From NCBI GenBank assembly GCA_036924085.1, contig JAVGWX010000012.1, forward strand, positions 31,364,479 to 31,428,478: 64,000 bases of DNA, in the 5' to 3' direction. Shown piece by piece: positions 42,265 through 52,904 of the stretch. The notes under the pieces are model-generated. The model made no database searches and was not told the origin of the DNA. It saw only the letters and a list, made by a program, of their open reading frames with translations. Numbering within the stretch: position 1 is the first letter of the stretch; every line of letters begins with the position of its first letter. This stretch comes from Ariolimax columbianus (taxonomy: Eukaryota > Mollusca > Gastropoda > Stylommatophora > Arionidae). The translations under genes were made by a program, and so were the position numbers.

Positions 42265-42370
42265 ATGTGGGACTCAATCCTACTACCAGCATGCTCCAGT
42301 TAAACCAGATGTAAATGAGCACCTGGCTTACAGTTAGGCAAGGATTGACAATGAGGAAGGGAACTGATCA
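42265..42370 (+). mobile_element. REP-F remnant, tail orientation reversed to copies 1-2
   Basis: 'ccagatgtaaatgagcacct' and 'ggcttacagttaggcaagg', read in reverse, give 'taactgtaagccaggtgctc'. This parallels 'ctaactgtaaggcaggtagc' at 52,636 and the REP-F body. Strongly diverged. Confidence 0.4.
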
Positions 42371-43125
42371 CTACACCTTATACAAGCCGTGGCTTAATAT
42401 ACTGAAGTATCTAACACTTTATTCCCGACCAGTGGTTAAGTCTGCTGTAGGACTTCCATGACCCTTTGTTTTCTATATTAGCCCATGTACATTTGCTTGG
42501 ATTCTTTTTCTAATGTTGTTTTACAAATTTTACAGCAACAGAAAATATGGATTCTCTTGAAGTATTCTTAAATAATTACTTAACAGACTAAACTGACACA
42601 CACACACACACTCTCCAACCAAAACACACAAATAGGAATGAGAATTCCCCACGGATTGAGAACCCCTGCTGTAATAGATGAATCAGTAATCCCCACATAG
42701 AAAACCTTTGAAATCAAACATATAGGTCCAGCAGAGAGTGGTTTACAAGAGGTCAGGGCAGGAGTGTGCACAACCAGCAAGCTACAGAAATCACCAGCAT
42801 ACAAAACATTTCCCATCTGTTGAAAGAGTCTGATCATCTGTGGGTCTGCCAGGCAGTTCTACATAACATGCTATTCTCTGTGTAAGTATTGCTATGATAA
42901 TCAACTATTTCAGCTCAACACTTAATAACAATTCTGACTGCCAGCAGGTAGTCATCTTCACCGACACATTATCTCAAACACCTGAGGAATGAATTCAGCA
43001 AGGTAGCTGCCAGAACGTGAAACATACTTCACTGGCTACTACCACATTGTAGCTTACCTGGGAATGATAAGGTAGATATGATTGCAAAAAGGGGATGACA
43101 TTGTGAACAAGAAGACATTGAAATC
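42371..43125. other. unassigned DNA with short (CA)n
   Basis: A (CA)n of about 8 repeats lies near 42,595-42,611. No gene recognised. Confidence 0.5.
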
Positions 43126-43138
43126 AAATACTTTGAGA

Positions 43139-43665
43139 TAATGATTTAAGAGCAGTACTCTGTCAACTATGCCAGCAGTCCGCACCAAAAAAGAGTAGTG
43201 GTACAGTGGGTTCCATTCCACTGTAACATCCAAGGCAACGAGGAGGCCGACAGATTGGCAAAACAAGGTTCTAGTGCGACCTACGAAGAGTCCAAAAGGT
43301 TTATTAGGGTCAGATACATGGCCAAATGGGAAACAGAACATACTGGCTAGACAAAATATGATGCCTATTACCAGTTGAGCAGGTCGTGGTCTTCAGACTC
43401 CACACAGGCCACAACAGACTGAGGTACCACCTATTCAATAAACTGAAGATAGGTGGCACTGACGAATGCACCTGTGGTACAGGGAAATGACCGCTGAACA
43501 TCTGCTGCAAAATTGCCGACATACGAGGACCAGAGAAAGCACATGTGGCCATCATCAGTGGCAACACTAGACAAGCTCTATGGCAGTGTCGACAGCCTCA
43601 GGATGACAGCAGCTCCCTTCGAACAAATACAAGTTGATGCCTGACAGCGTACGAAGAAGAAGAAG
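43139..43665 (+). mobile_element. LINE copy, 5'-truncated, frame broken, perfect 13-bp TSD
   Basis: Identical 'aaatactttgaga' flanks at 43,126-43,138 and 43,666-43,678. The insert starts in RNase H ('taatgatttaagagcagtac') and ends with GAA repeats. Compared with 38,222-40,574 it has an extra A in 'accaaaaaagag', a deletion after 'RLAKQG', a stop for the tyrosine codon after 'EHTG', and a deletion within 'YYQLNRKEQ'. It is dead as a gene, but the intact target duplication shows how it arrived. Confidence 0.92.
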
Positions 43666-43700
43666 AAATACTTTGAGAAAAAGAGAGCTACACCACTGAT

Positions 43701-44304
43701 AACTTAGCGTCTTTATACTGGTTTAGAAGACCCTGCAGAGTCTGTATACAACCAGTTACATTTACATCATCTTGCTCTAAAAGCTATGCGCATCCAGTTT
43801 ATTCTTAAATGCATTAACTGTCCCTGCCTCCACTACCTCCCCTGGCAATGCATTCCAAGCAGACACCACTCTCTGACTAAAAAAATATTTCCTAATATCT
43901 AACCTAGACCTCTCTTTAATCAGCTTGTAGCTATGCCCTCGTGTTATTGTAGGTGGCTGTATTTTAAAAAACTTGTTATAGTCTAATTTATCAATTCCTT
44001 TGATCATCTTATAAACCTGTATTAAGTCACCACGAATTCTTCTCTCTTCGAGACACTGTAGGCCGGTTTTTCTGAGTCGTTCCTCATAAATGTAATTCTG
44101 GAATCCCACTATCATCTTTGTCGCTCTTTTTTGTATTCTTTCTAGCATGTTTATGTCCCCTCAATGATAAGGACTCCACACCTGTACACAGTACTCCAAT
44201 CTAGGTCTAACTAAAGCTTTATATAGTTTGACGATCACTTCCTTGCTCCTATGTTTAATATTTCTTTTTATCATACCTAGCATTGCATTTGCCTTTTTCA
44301 CTGC
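43701..44304 (-). pseudogene. CR1/L2-like LINE 3' end, 123-codon frame still open
   Basis: The minus-strand frame 43,777-44,148 starts MLERIQKRATKMIVGFQNYI and continues with EERLRKTGLQCLEERRIRGD, LIQVYKMIKGIDKLDYNKFF, DIRKYFFSQRVVSAWNALPG and FKNKLDAHSF. This is the conserved region after the reverse transcriptase core in CR1/L2-type elements. Its 3' end has 'gtcttctaaaccagtataaa' then a 'ttaag'-like tail remnant at 43,701. The body is truncated at 44,304, where REP-B follows. A sister copy is at 56,731-57,365. Confidence 0.85.
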
Positions 44305-44640
44305 GGAGCAGTGCATGAGCTGCAGTAGTCAGTGACCCATAGCTGACTGCTAGCGTCAGGGCCAGCGAACCAGAAATGCCAAGACCCTTCTACACCTCCA
44401 TGCGGTGATCCTGGATAACAGGCTGCAGCAGGGCAGACTGGTTAAGGAGAAGGGATCGAAGAGGAAATACTAACCCGGTACTTAAAAAATGCTTGCTGAA
44501 GTCGGATGTGTTTGACCGAAAGGTGCAAATATCACAGTCAAGCTGTAAACTACGACACAACGCATACCGTTCTCTGGACTACATTCTGCTACTTAAGCCC
44601 TTTCAGGGCTTGGTAGCGGGAGATTGAGAATGAACGAAGC
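44305..44640 (+). mobile_element. REP-B SINE-like element, full length
   Basis: 'gagcagtgcatgagctgcag', 'ctgctagcgtcagggccagc', 'cttctacacctccatgcggt', 'gataacaggctgcagcaggg' and 'aagtcggatgtgtttgaccg', then 'cacagtcaagctgtaaacta' and 'cagggcttggtagcgggaga'. It ends 'gaatgaacgaagcc', with a poor tail. It abuts the CR1/L2-like copy on its left. Confidence 0.85.
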
Positions 44641-45770
44641 CAAGCCATAAGTTGCGGTCACAAGAACAAGAAGAGACAGATCATCTATTTGTCTGCCAGG
44701 AGTGCAGTGATGCCAATTCTACATAACATGTTATTTTTGTTGCACGTATTGCTCTGGTAACTATTTCAGCTTAATAAATGCACATACAAGCATATGGAAT
44801 AATCATTACAATAACTGCATTATTTATTAATGTGTTCTGAAGTCATAGGTGCCACACCATGGCTAAAAGAATTGATGGCATAAATAATAATAGTTGTCCA
44901 TCACAAGTGATGAAGACCACTCTCTTTGTTCACTCTCTTTGTGGACAGTCGTATCACTTGCTGTGTCCGCTGAAATGGGTGACCTGCGCGGTGATTTGGA
45001 TTAAAGTGAGGAAGAAACTGCGCCTTTTGTCAACCTCACTCACAGAGCCTAAGCTACCTTTTGCCAGTGGCAAGACATTCATCAAGACGACTGGAGATAG
45101 CATAGGATGCAGATTTTGCCTCAGGGTTACCACCGAAGCCTTTCCGTAAACATGTAACCCGCAGGGTAGAAAGGTTGGATGGCATCTAACGCAGTTTGTC
45201 GTGCCTTTTCGATAACCACAAGAGGTCGTATGGACAACACTCAGCGTGTGAGTGAGTCTGGCATCTCTCCCCAGCTGTATTCAGCTCATCATAGTAGCAT
45301 CTAAAATTCCCACACGCCAAATTCGTGAAGGTGAACCGGCAGAACTAACCCGTGAAATACGACACAGGTATAATCCTATTATAAGCGTAGTGCCATTCAG
45401 CCGGCGCCCAGACCAGGATAAACGGATGGAAGAAATCACAAAAAAAGAACGAAATAACAAGTCCAGACGGAAAACAACACCACGTTTCCGTGAACACAAG
45501 TGTAAGTCGTCGACTAGCGTGATTTCCAGGCAAATCCATGGTCTAGCGGCATTCATAATGATCCAAAACAGTAGAGAAATGTAGACTCGCAGCCAGCTAT
45601 GGCGCCATCTTTGCCAGATTTTGATGGCATAACTGCAGCATTAATTCACCCAATCTGGAACTTTGGCAGCATTTATGTCTATTAATTGCGCACTCACCCG
45701 ATTGTTATAGAGAACAAACAGAATAGAATCACTATTTCCTTCCCCGCAATTCCTGAGAGGAGACTAAGGA
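44641..45770. other. unassigned DNA; one basic-rich frame of unknown meaning
   Basis: A 110-codon forward frame (45,252-45,584) has a Lys/Arg-rich middle (PDQDKRMEEITKKERNNKSR). I recognise no domain, and codon-level support cannot be judged, so I do not call it a gene. No repeat is recognised in the rest. Confidence 0.4.
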
Positions 45771-45774
45771 CTAT

Positions 45775-45885
45775 TATGCATGGGGTTGGCAGCCTTTCCA
45801 TGTAAAAATCACTGTTATAAAACTGCACTGTAAATAATTGTAAGCAAGCTTTCCTTAATACCTGGATAGGGGATGGCTCAGTGAC
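45775..45885 (+). mobile_element. REP-E fragment, diverged
   Basis: 'atggggttggcagcctttcc', 'atgtaaaaatcactgttat' and 'gcaagctttcctta' follow REP-E order in diverged form. Confidence 0.4.
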
Positions 45886-46035
45886 AACATCAGGACATAA
45901 ACAAAATGTAACTTTGAAGTAAATGACAGGTTCACACTTGATGCTTTTTACAATTATTCATATTTGATCAGACATTATTTGAAAGTTTTACAGTGTTTTA
46001 ATAACAACTTGTTACATCTTTTTTACTTTGGGCAT

Positions 46036-46414
46036 ATCCGTAGTGGTCTGCCGGGTTCTTTGTATATGACAAGGACAAGAATAGCACTACTGCCCCACAT
46101 AGTCGAAAGAGGCGATTAACTGTGTGATGTGGTATAACACCGGACATGGTTAAGTGGTTTGTTTAAAGCAGTATAGGTGGCGCCTAACTGGCTGCGGGTC
46201 TACTTTGCTCTAGTGTTTGAGTCTATTAACATGGACGCACACGTCGGTCAACAACCCTCCTTGGCACTTGTCCCAACGTAGCGGAGTAATAAACTGCTCG
46301 AGCCTAGCTCGCTATGAAGGAAATCCTCCTCTCGTCTACATCCAGCTCAACTCATACCAAAGCTGGGACCTGCACATAGGCATCTGCCACTGTAGAAGTC
46401 CAGGTCGACTAAGA
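46036..46414 (+). mobile_element. REP-C element with near-perfect 11-bp TSD
   Basis: Starts 'atccgtagtggtctgccggg' and ends 'caggtcgactaaga'. The flanks read 'actttgggcat' (46,025-46,035) and 'acttcgggcat' (46,415-46,425), one mismatch apart. All middle landmarks are present ('gtgtgatgtggtataacac', 'ggctgcgggtctactttgct', 'gcggagtaataaactgctcg', 'acatccagctcaactcatac'). Confidence 0.85.
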
Positions 46415-46644
46415 ACTTCGGGCATGGTTTTTCGTTTTCGGTCCATCCTATACTTTCATTTGATTCTTCTTGCTGTATCAACTACAGGATTACCTTTCTA
46501 TAAATAGCACAACAAAGTCTTTAACACTTCATCACCTAAGGCAGTATCAAAACCTTTCAGCTCCACATGGAGCCAAGATCTTTAACAAATATATTCAAAG
46601 TCCTGTCCTGGACCATCTATTTTTAGCTCTGTCCATGTCTTCCC

Positions 46645-46865
46645 TGTTTATTTTTGTCTTTCTGCTCCATGGGTGTTTTGGTTTGTCTCTACTTCTTTTG
46701 TCCTGGGGATTCCAGAACAGAGACTGTCTTGTAATTTTTTCAAATGTGTTTCCTTAATGTGTGTCCTATCCAATGTCAGTGCCTTGTCCTTACTGGTATA
46801 TGTCCAAAAGTTCCACATTTTTAGTGATTCTATCATACTATTTACACGCACTCATTTATGAAAGA
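46645..46865 (-). pseudogene. LINE C-terminal tail fragment
   Basis: One reverse frame reads HWIGHTLRKHI and another KLQDSLCSGIPRTKEVETNQ. This is the 'WIGHTLRK' plus 'W(N)PQGKRKRGR'-type order seen in LINE tails, with a frame break between the two. It is related to the forward fragment at 34,555-34,760. The forward 95-codon frame over the same bases is its antisense shadow. Confidence 0.6.
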
Positions 46866-46879
46866 CTGAATTTCATTTG

Positions 46880-47230
46880 TTGGATTTTGTTGTTATTCTC
46901 CATGTTTCAGTATCTGCCACGTAGGTAGGAGGTAGACCAGTTAGGCATGAAAAGAGCCTGTAGCGCCAATTGTCCATGATCACAAGTGGCTGAGAACCAG
47001 GTTGCTTCGAGGATGGTATCCTTCCGATTTGACACTGCCAAGTGTTGCCTAGGTGACAGCAGGGGCGGAACCATGATTGATGCATGGAATAGTTTTCCAT
47101 CCTTGATGTTCATGGCATGCTTTACGAGTTGAAGGGCAGGCCGGTCCTGGGAAAGGAGGACCACATGTCCAAATAAGGACAGATGGCAACGGTTTAGCAT
47201 GGTGGTGAAGGTGCTATCGAAGCATGTCCA
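46880..47230 (-). pseudogene. LINE reverse transcriptase tail, another lineage
   Basis: Reverse translation gives NRCHLSLFGHVVLLSQDRPA, QLVKHAMNIKDGKLFHASIM and, in another frame, SWFRPCCHLGNTWQCQIGRI. This matches the general form 'RRLSLFGHVARLPEDTPAxxAL', then 'W(R/K)RPxGRPRxTWLxQI', of LINE tails. One frameshift lies in the 'SW(K/R)RP' region. Confidence 0.65.
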
Positions 47231-47349
47231 TCAGATGACTTCGCCATTTATGACCCATTCATACCAGTTGATCGTAAGAGTGTGCATATGGAAGGTTTTA
47301 ATGCTCTTTGGTCCCCCTGCAGAATAGTCCAAGTTCTTGAACAGGAATG

Positions 47350-47661
47350 GGGACAACCCTGGTTATGTAGATCCATAGCTTGGTTTACAGTGAAAGCCTC
47401 TGGGACAACCCTGGTTATGTAGATCCATAGCTTGGTTTACAGTGAAAGCCTCTGGGACAACCCTGGTTATGTAGATCCATAGCTTGGTTTACAGTGAAAG
47501 CCTCTGGGACAACCCTGGTTATGTAGATCCATAGCTTGGTTTACAGTGAAAGCCTCTGGGACAACCCTGGTTATGTAGATCCATAGCTTGGTTTACAGTG
47601 AAAGCCTCTGGGACAACCCTGGTTATGTAGATCCATAGCTTGGTTTACAGTGAAAGCCTCT
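47350..47661. repeat. minisatellite, 6 apparently identical units of 52 bp
   Basis: Units start at 47,350 and then every 52 bp, each beginning 'gggacaaccctggttatgta' and ending 'gtgaaagcctct'. I see no difference between the six units, which implies very recent amplification or an assembly collapse/expansion. 47,662 begins a unique 'gggtccag'. Confidence 0.97.
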
Positions 47662-47974
47662 GGGTCCAGACTTGATGTTGAGTATTCATAGAGACGGCAA
47701 TTTTTGAATGATGTCCAGGTGGTTGTGCACAATGTAACTGACTTTACTTAGCATAAAGTCTCAACACTTCATTCCCCATGAAGTATCTGCTGCTGAGCTG
47801 CCTTTACTATGGAACACCCTGGAAAGATAAGATCACCCCTTCTCATATAGCTGCAAACCTTTCTTAGTAATGTTTCTTCCTTTCATCTAAACAACAGTGT
47901 CTCTTTAGGTACTTTCTTGGCTTAATATAATATCTACCACCTAATCCCCTAAGACAGTACTTTTATTTAGCATA

Positions 47975-48205
47975 ATCAGGGTCAGATGAAACATATTGAT
48001 CAAGTCTTCACCTCACTTTCTCATAGGACTCTTGGAAACAAGAGTCTTGTCACAGCAGTCTGGCCAACGAATTGGAGACAAACGCTGTAATTACCATAGT
48101 AGTAAGTTTACTGAAGAGCCACACATTGCACTACAGCCAGTGGAACACCGGCCCACTTTTTGTAGCACGGGGTGTAAGAAGAGTCACTGAAACTCGCTAT
48201 CAAAG
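47975..48205 (+). mobile_element. REP-D element, forward, diverged
   Basis: 'atcagggtcagatgaaacat', 'attgatcaagtcttcacctc', 'ctcttggaaacaagagtctt', 'acagcagtctggccaacgaa', 'aacaccggcccactttttgt' and 'gggtgtaagaagagtcactg' follow the REP-D order. Confidence 0.65.
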
Positions 48206-48540
48206 AAATTTCATCAAGAGTTAGCTCAGCATGAGTAGCTTTGAACAACAACAACTTAGCATAACGATGATTTCTACCACATCATCTCCAACAACAGTAC
48301 CTGTTATGTGACAACTGCTAGCTTCTGCTGTCATTTATCAACTCACCTGTCGGATAAAACTGTTTGAACTGTCTGAAAAACTTCCATCTGAGCGTTTGTT
48401 AAGCTTTCCTTTCTTCCGACCACCTTTTCCCTGGATCAAAGAAAAACACAGAAATCAGTTATCATAGACACCTGTTTAATATTCACACAAAAAAACAAGG
48501 CATGAAATTAAATAGTAGTATTTAACCTTTATTGAATCAT

Positions 48541-48985
48541 TGGCAAAAAAATTAGCCTGTGGCATTGTCCCTGTATACTCACCGGTGTACTCGTCATGTT
48601 AACACCGATAGTTGCTATTGCATTGGTTGAATCAAAAACGAGACCCTTTCGCCCGCCCCAAAAACAATACAATTGCCATTTTGACTTTGAATGTTTTTAA
48701 AAAATTGTTTCTGTTTCCCATGGATTTGGAAGGTTATCCCATTATTACGGGTGATGAAATTAAGTTGCAATAGACTTTTCTGAGGTAGGTCTGTTTAGTT
48801 TGTTTATGTAGATGTTATAAATACATTTGTAGTGGAAAATAACAGATATGCCGATCTGGTTAGGAACACTTTCCGTGCTTTGTGGCAATTTCATGGATTG
48901 ACAAGTCGTCTGGTGTACCCAAAATTGGGTAAGTGTAAATGTTTGTAACATAATAAAAATAATATGGAAACAAGAAGGTTAACAT
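48541..48985 (+). repeat. 0.4-kb direct repeat, left copy
   Basis: Shares a long run of matching words with 49,152-49,545: 'tgtatactcacc', 'gtgttaacaccg'-like, 'gttatccca', 'gatctggttaggaa', 'ctggtgt.cccaaaa' and 'aagaaggttaac'. Divergence is roughly a fifth by eye. No coding frame is shared. Confidence 0.8.
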
Positions 48986-49151
48986 GGACATAGAAGGTCC
49001 TATAGCTTTAAAGGAAAGGCACTCACCTCTCAAGAAACTAACAAAAGAGTAGCGGTTCAAATCCTGTAAGTTTCAAGCGTTTTCTGATCTTAAGGGAGGT
49101 GAGATCAGCACCTAGTCCTATTGGAGGCGGATGATAAACTTTTCCTAAACC
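48986..49151. other. spacer between the 0.4-kb repeats with a B-box-like word
   Basis: 'gcggttcaaatcctg' at about 49,051-49,065 looks like a tRNA B box, but no convincing A box or stems are seen. The frames across 48,760-49,060 have no motifs. Confidence 0.4.
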
Positions 49152-49545
49152 ATAGATGAAAAAATTTGCTCCAGGCATTGTCTCTGTATACTCACCGTTG
49201 TATTCATTGTGTTAACACCGGTTTTGTTATAGAAATAGCTGAATCGAAAACAAGACCATTTCCGCTCGCCCAGATAAAAATACAATGGCAATTTTGACTT
49301 AAGATCATTTTTTAATGACTTTTTTCTGTTTCACGTGGATCTGGAAAGTTATCCCAATATTGATTGTGATGAAGTTAAGTTGTTGCATAAATATCTTTGT
49401 ACTGAAAACGAACAGATAGGCTGATCTGGTTAGGAATTGCTTTATGGAAATTTTATAGATTTACAAGACAACTGGTGTGCCCAAAAATGGGTAAGTCTAA
49501 ATGTTTGTGACGTAATTTTTAAAATATGGAAACTAGAAGGTTAAC
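49152..49545 (+). repeat. 0.4-kb direct repeat, right copy
   Basis: Second copy of the segment at 48,541-48,985, spaced about 0.61 kb start to start. It begins 'ccaggcattgtctctgtata' and ends 'ggaaactagaaggttaac'. It could be an old tandem duplication or the long terminal repeats of a decayed short element; no primer-binding site or polypurine tract is evident. Confidence 0.8.
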
Positions 49546-49994
49546 TCACAGGTCCCATGTAAACGTTGTTTTTGTAAAAGAACCATGGCAGCTAAAATTG
49601 AATCTGAACACATGCAAGATTTTTATGTGCAACGTGCCAGTTATTACTTAGCTATGTTCAGTGTGCACTTTAAAAAAAATTGTCCTCATTGAATCTTTTA
49701 TATTTGTGATTATATTGTGAACAGTTATTTATGATATAAGTTACCCTTCGCACACCAATCCATCAAAATCAGCCTTAGTCCCTACTCGATTTCCTTCCAA
49801 ATCCTCTTCTCCTAATAGAATTATTTTGAGTTCCACCAGTTGTAAAGATGAGTTTCCTCAATTTTCTCCATCTGATTTTCTAAATCTGCCTAAATCATCA
49901 ACGTACAAACACAGTACATGCTCTATATATATTCGTCACCTACTTACCCAAGAATAACTTTACGGCAAGATTTGTGTATATATTGTTTATTTAT

Positions 49995-50335
49995 AAGTGT
50001 ATTTTATTTATTCCTCTGGTTCTTTCAAGATGCCCACAAGTGTTATATGGATATTTATTTACATTTTCTGGCAGCTCTAGTGGATTTCAATCAATCACAA
50101 CCCTTCAACCCCATGTGGAGCATATATCCTCAACAAAAATTACCACGAGCTTCGACCAGCGGCTTGCCACTCCAACTCTAGCCATGAACGGTCAGTACTC
50201 TCTCTATTTGTCTCCACTTCATGTCTCCAGGTGTGTTGAGGTCTACTCTTCTTTGTCTTTCCCACTGGGCTCCAGTGCAGATCCTACCAGTATTTGGCCT
50301 CAAGGTGTGACCTATCCATCTTCATCATCTCTTCT
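49995..50335 (-). pseudogene. LINE reverse transcriptase tail (antisense to an open forward frame)
   Basis: Reverse translation of 50,060-50,330 reads MDRSHLEAKYW, then a stop, DLHWSPVGKTKKSRPQHTWR, HEVETNREST, DRSWLELEWQAAGRS and APHGVEGL. The order 'HWxPxGKxKxxRPxxTWRRxVE' followed by 'A(P/L)xxxGxEG' marks the extreme C-terminus of a common LINE tail. Two stops are present. The 139-codon forward frame (49,974-50,393) is its shadow. Confidence 0.7.
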
Positions 50336-50589
50336 TCAGCTATTCCACCACCACCAGTTAGTTCAGCCTGCGCCACAGATCGACATATGCTAGCTAAATA
50401 AAGGATGTGCTTTGACTATTTCTGATTGTTGACTTTCATCAGCTCTTCTGTCCCTAACCCATTGAAAGAATGAAGCATGTCTGTAAAGCTATTATTTATA
50501 GCCTATTTACAATATGCAGTCAATGTTCACCGGAGTGATATCTGCATTGAAAGGAATAGATTACCTGCAACCTTCCAAGCATATAACAA

Positions 50590-50755
50590 AAGGTGATTAA
50601 AGAGGGTTGTGCATGGGACTGGCAGTTTCATCATGTAAAACTATTACTAAAGCAAATGCTCGGATACAGGCTTCCTGTAAAAAAAAGCAAGTTGTAGTGG
50701 TGGCCCTGCCTTTGCTTCTAGTGTAGACAAACTTCATACAATGTTTTTATTATTA
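50590..50755 (+). mobile_element. REP-E element, forward
   Basis: 'ttaaagagggttgtgcatgg', 'ggcagtttcatcatgtaaaa', 'tcggatacaggcttcctgta' and 'gttgtagtggtggccctgcc'. Good copy of the family. Confidence 0.65.
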
Positions 50756-50884
50756 AAAAGGTACAGATAAATAGGAGTTGTGGGGTTACTGAAGGCCAAT
50801 AATCGATAGAAACATATGTAGGTAATGGGTCAGTGGCCATAACATGGGTTTCATTTTAGTTTTGTCTTGGTGACTTATTACCCA

Positions 50885-51552
50885 TACAGGTAGTCCCATA
50901 GCAGGCACTCCTGTTGAGGAAGAAGTATGAAGTACTGGATTTAATTGACAGTGTGAGTGCATTGGGCCTGGTCACTTTATGAGGTGAGGTCCCAACTTCA
51001 TTCCTCCCAGGCCTTTCTTTCTCTAGCAGTAAGCCATGTACCCATTTACAGCTGGGTCAACTGTGGCGATCTAACAATGGGAATTTAGCATGGTATTTAC
51101 CTTTCCCTTGTGCGAGAGGAGACTAACGTCCAGTCATGTAAAACATACTGATAACTGATGATACTCATATATACAGATCGGACTATGTTAGTCAGGATCA
51201 GGTGAAATATACTGACCAAGACCCCCACCTTACTTTCAATAAGTTCTTCCTGGATACAGACTGCCATAACAGTCAGGATAACGAGGTTGAGATCGACACT
51301 GGGATTAGTGTGATCCCCATCCCATAGTGGTGAGCTCTGAGGAGCCTCAAATTTAATACAATACATCCAGGAGAATCACGATCCACCTCAAGTACGCTGG
51401 GATGTGAGGATAGAAACTGTAACAGCAGTGTAACCCACAACCAATGAAAGCAGTCAAGAGTACATAATTCAAGTACGAGTGCCATTGTCGCATTATCAAC
51501 AACAATCTCTACATTGAGAAGTGAACGTTCTACTACCCTGCCTGCTACTCAC
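50885..51552 (-). mobile_element. REP-F copy interrupted by a REP-D insertion
   Basis: The REP-F left part lies at 50,885-51,095 with the hairpin word 'acccatttacagctgggt' at about 51,038. The A-box end ('gaagtgaacgttctactacc' in reverse sense) resumes at about 51,518-51,552. Between them is a REP-D copy (51,105-51,425 plus tail). The order implies REP-D inserted into an existing REP-F. Confidence 0.55.
51105..51510 (+). mobile_element. REP-D element, forward, inside REP-F
   Basis: 'gtccagtcatgtaaaacata', 'gttagtcaggatcaggtgaa', 'atatactgaccaagaccccc', 'aacgaggttgagatcgacac' and 'cagcagtgtaacccacaacc', with a tail 'tatcaacaacaatc' at about 51,497. The middle is diverged. Confidence 0.6.
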
Positions 51553-51559
51553 TCAGAAA

Positions 51560-52620
51560 GTAGAAAGTCGCTAATAAAATATTACTAATAAAGCGCAACT
51601 ACTGCAGCAAAAACAAAAAAGAAGTAATCATTCCTGATTTCGAACATATAGGACCAATGATTACGCCATATTGAAATGAAATATTCATTCTATAGTCCTC
51701 AAAATGTGTTATACAATAACATGTCCATAATAGATAACCTTGTCATACCTGAGCAACTTGCGGCAGAGCAGCCTCTACAAATTCCGAAAACTGAGAAGCG
51801 AGCGCCATCTTTTTTGCCTTTGAAGGTGCTCCGTAGCATAACAATTATCCCAAAACGAAGCCATAGAAACAGCTTCCAATTCTGTACAAATTTTGCCTTT
51901 TCACATGTTGCTGAATAAGTTTCTTTCGTGCTAACGGAATCTAAAAAACAGCAGACAACTTGGATAATCGAGATGATAATCCCGCGTCTTCTCCCCCTCG
52001 ATCCTGGATGTTGACTTCCAGTTGGTGCTTGAAGGGATAGCAGTTATTGTCCGTATTTCGCAATACGCTTAAGTTAATTTTAAATACACCACAACTAAAT
52101 CTATTTTATCTACTTTTGTGATTAAGCTCTTATATAGCAATCTTTTTTAAATGAACAGAAATGAAATGCGTTGGAAACTATTCCAACCATTTCACAATTG
52201 CGAAATATATTTCCTTTCGAGACCAAATGAGACGTAAAATATTACGAAAGAGGTAAATGTAATGAGTGCTTTCATTGGTCACTTTCTGATATAATAAATA
52301 AACAAAACTTGTGTAACTAGGCCGACCCGTCCTCTTCATGCGGTCTCAGACTGGCGTAGGAGACCATGTATCTGCACTCCCTGATGTCCCTAGAGGGGTA
52401 TATTATCTCTTCAGTTTACTTTTTATTATTTTTATCATTGTTTCTTTACTGCTAAAATTAAGGCGCGTGAAGGCATATCTACTTTTCTTGCATGAAGTAT
52501 GTTAACAAAAATGGTCTGACAGTCCAATTACTGTTTGTAGACATAGCAATTCGGATGAAATGTTAGAAACTAACTTTGAGGTTTCAACTTGAGGAGGCTA
52601 GACCGGTTCCACTTATCGCT
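51560..52620. other. unassigned AT-rich DNA
   Basis: No gene or repeat recognised. An 80-codon forward frame (51,676-51,918) has no motif. Confidence 0.5.
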
Positions 52621-52624
52621 GTAT

Positions 52625-52745
52625 TGTTTTCTCTAACTGTAAGGCAGGTAGCTATTACCAGCTGGGTAAACGGAAGTGTTTCGGTACCTGGACGCTAGCG
52701 CGGTTCTTTGTTAAATCAAGAGCTCTAATCATTCTGATGCTGAAA
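52625..52745 (-). mobile_element. REP-F remnant
   Basis: 'ctaactgtaaggcaggtagc' and 'tattaccagctgggtaaacg' correspond to the REP-F body with its hairpin. The tRNA-like head is not clear. Confidence 0.5.
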
Positions 52746-52805
52746 GCTTTGATACTTTGGTATGCTCTTGAGGTGATGGTTTTTGTTTCACTTTGTTCTG
52801 CGTTA

Positions 52806-52868
52806 TTGATTGATTTATTGACTAATTGATTGACTGATTAATTGATTGATTAATTGACTGATTGATTC
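52806..52868. repeat. (ATTG)n microsatellite, imperfect
   Basis: 'ttgattgattgactaattga' and similar words continue for about 60 bp. Confidence 0.95.
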
Positions 52869-52904
52869 GTCTTTTGGCCACTCATAGGGCCATCTACCAC
52901 TACA

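Noticed and set aside
45252..45584. 110-codon basic frame as a host exon
   Set aside because: No domain, no splice or codon evidence that can be judged by eye; kept only as an unassigned note.
46470..46757. 95-codon forward frame with hydrophobic C-terminus as a membrane protein
   Set aside because: It is antisense to a LINE tail fragment (46,645-46,865 reverse), and the left part has no support.
49974..50393. 139-codon forward frame with a possible splice acceptor before it
   Set aside because: The reverse strand encodes a recognisable LINE tail (HWSPVGKTKKSRPQHTWR); the forward frame is its shadow.
52806..52868. telomere-like or centromere-like repeat
   Set aside because: It is a simple imperfect (ATTG)n microsatellite.
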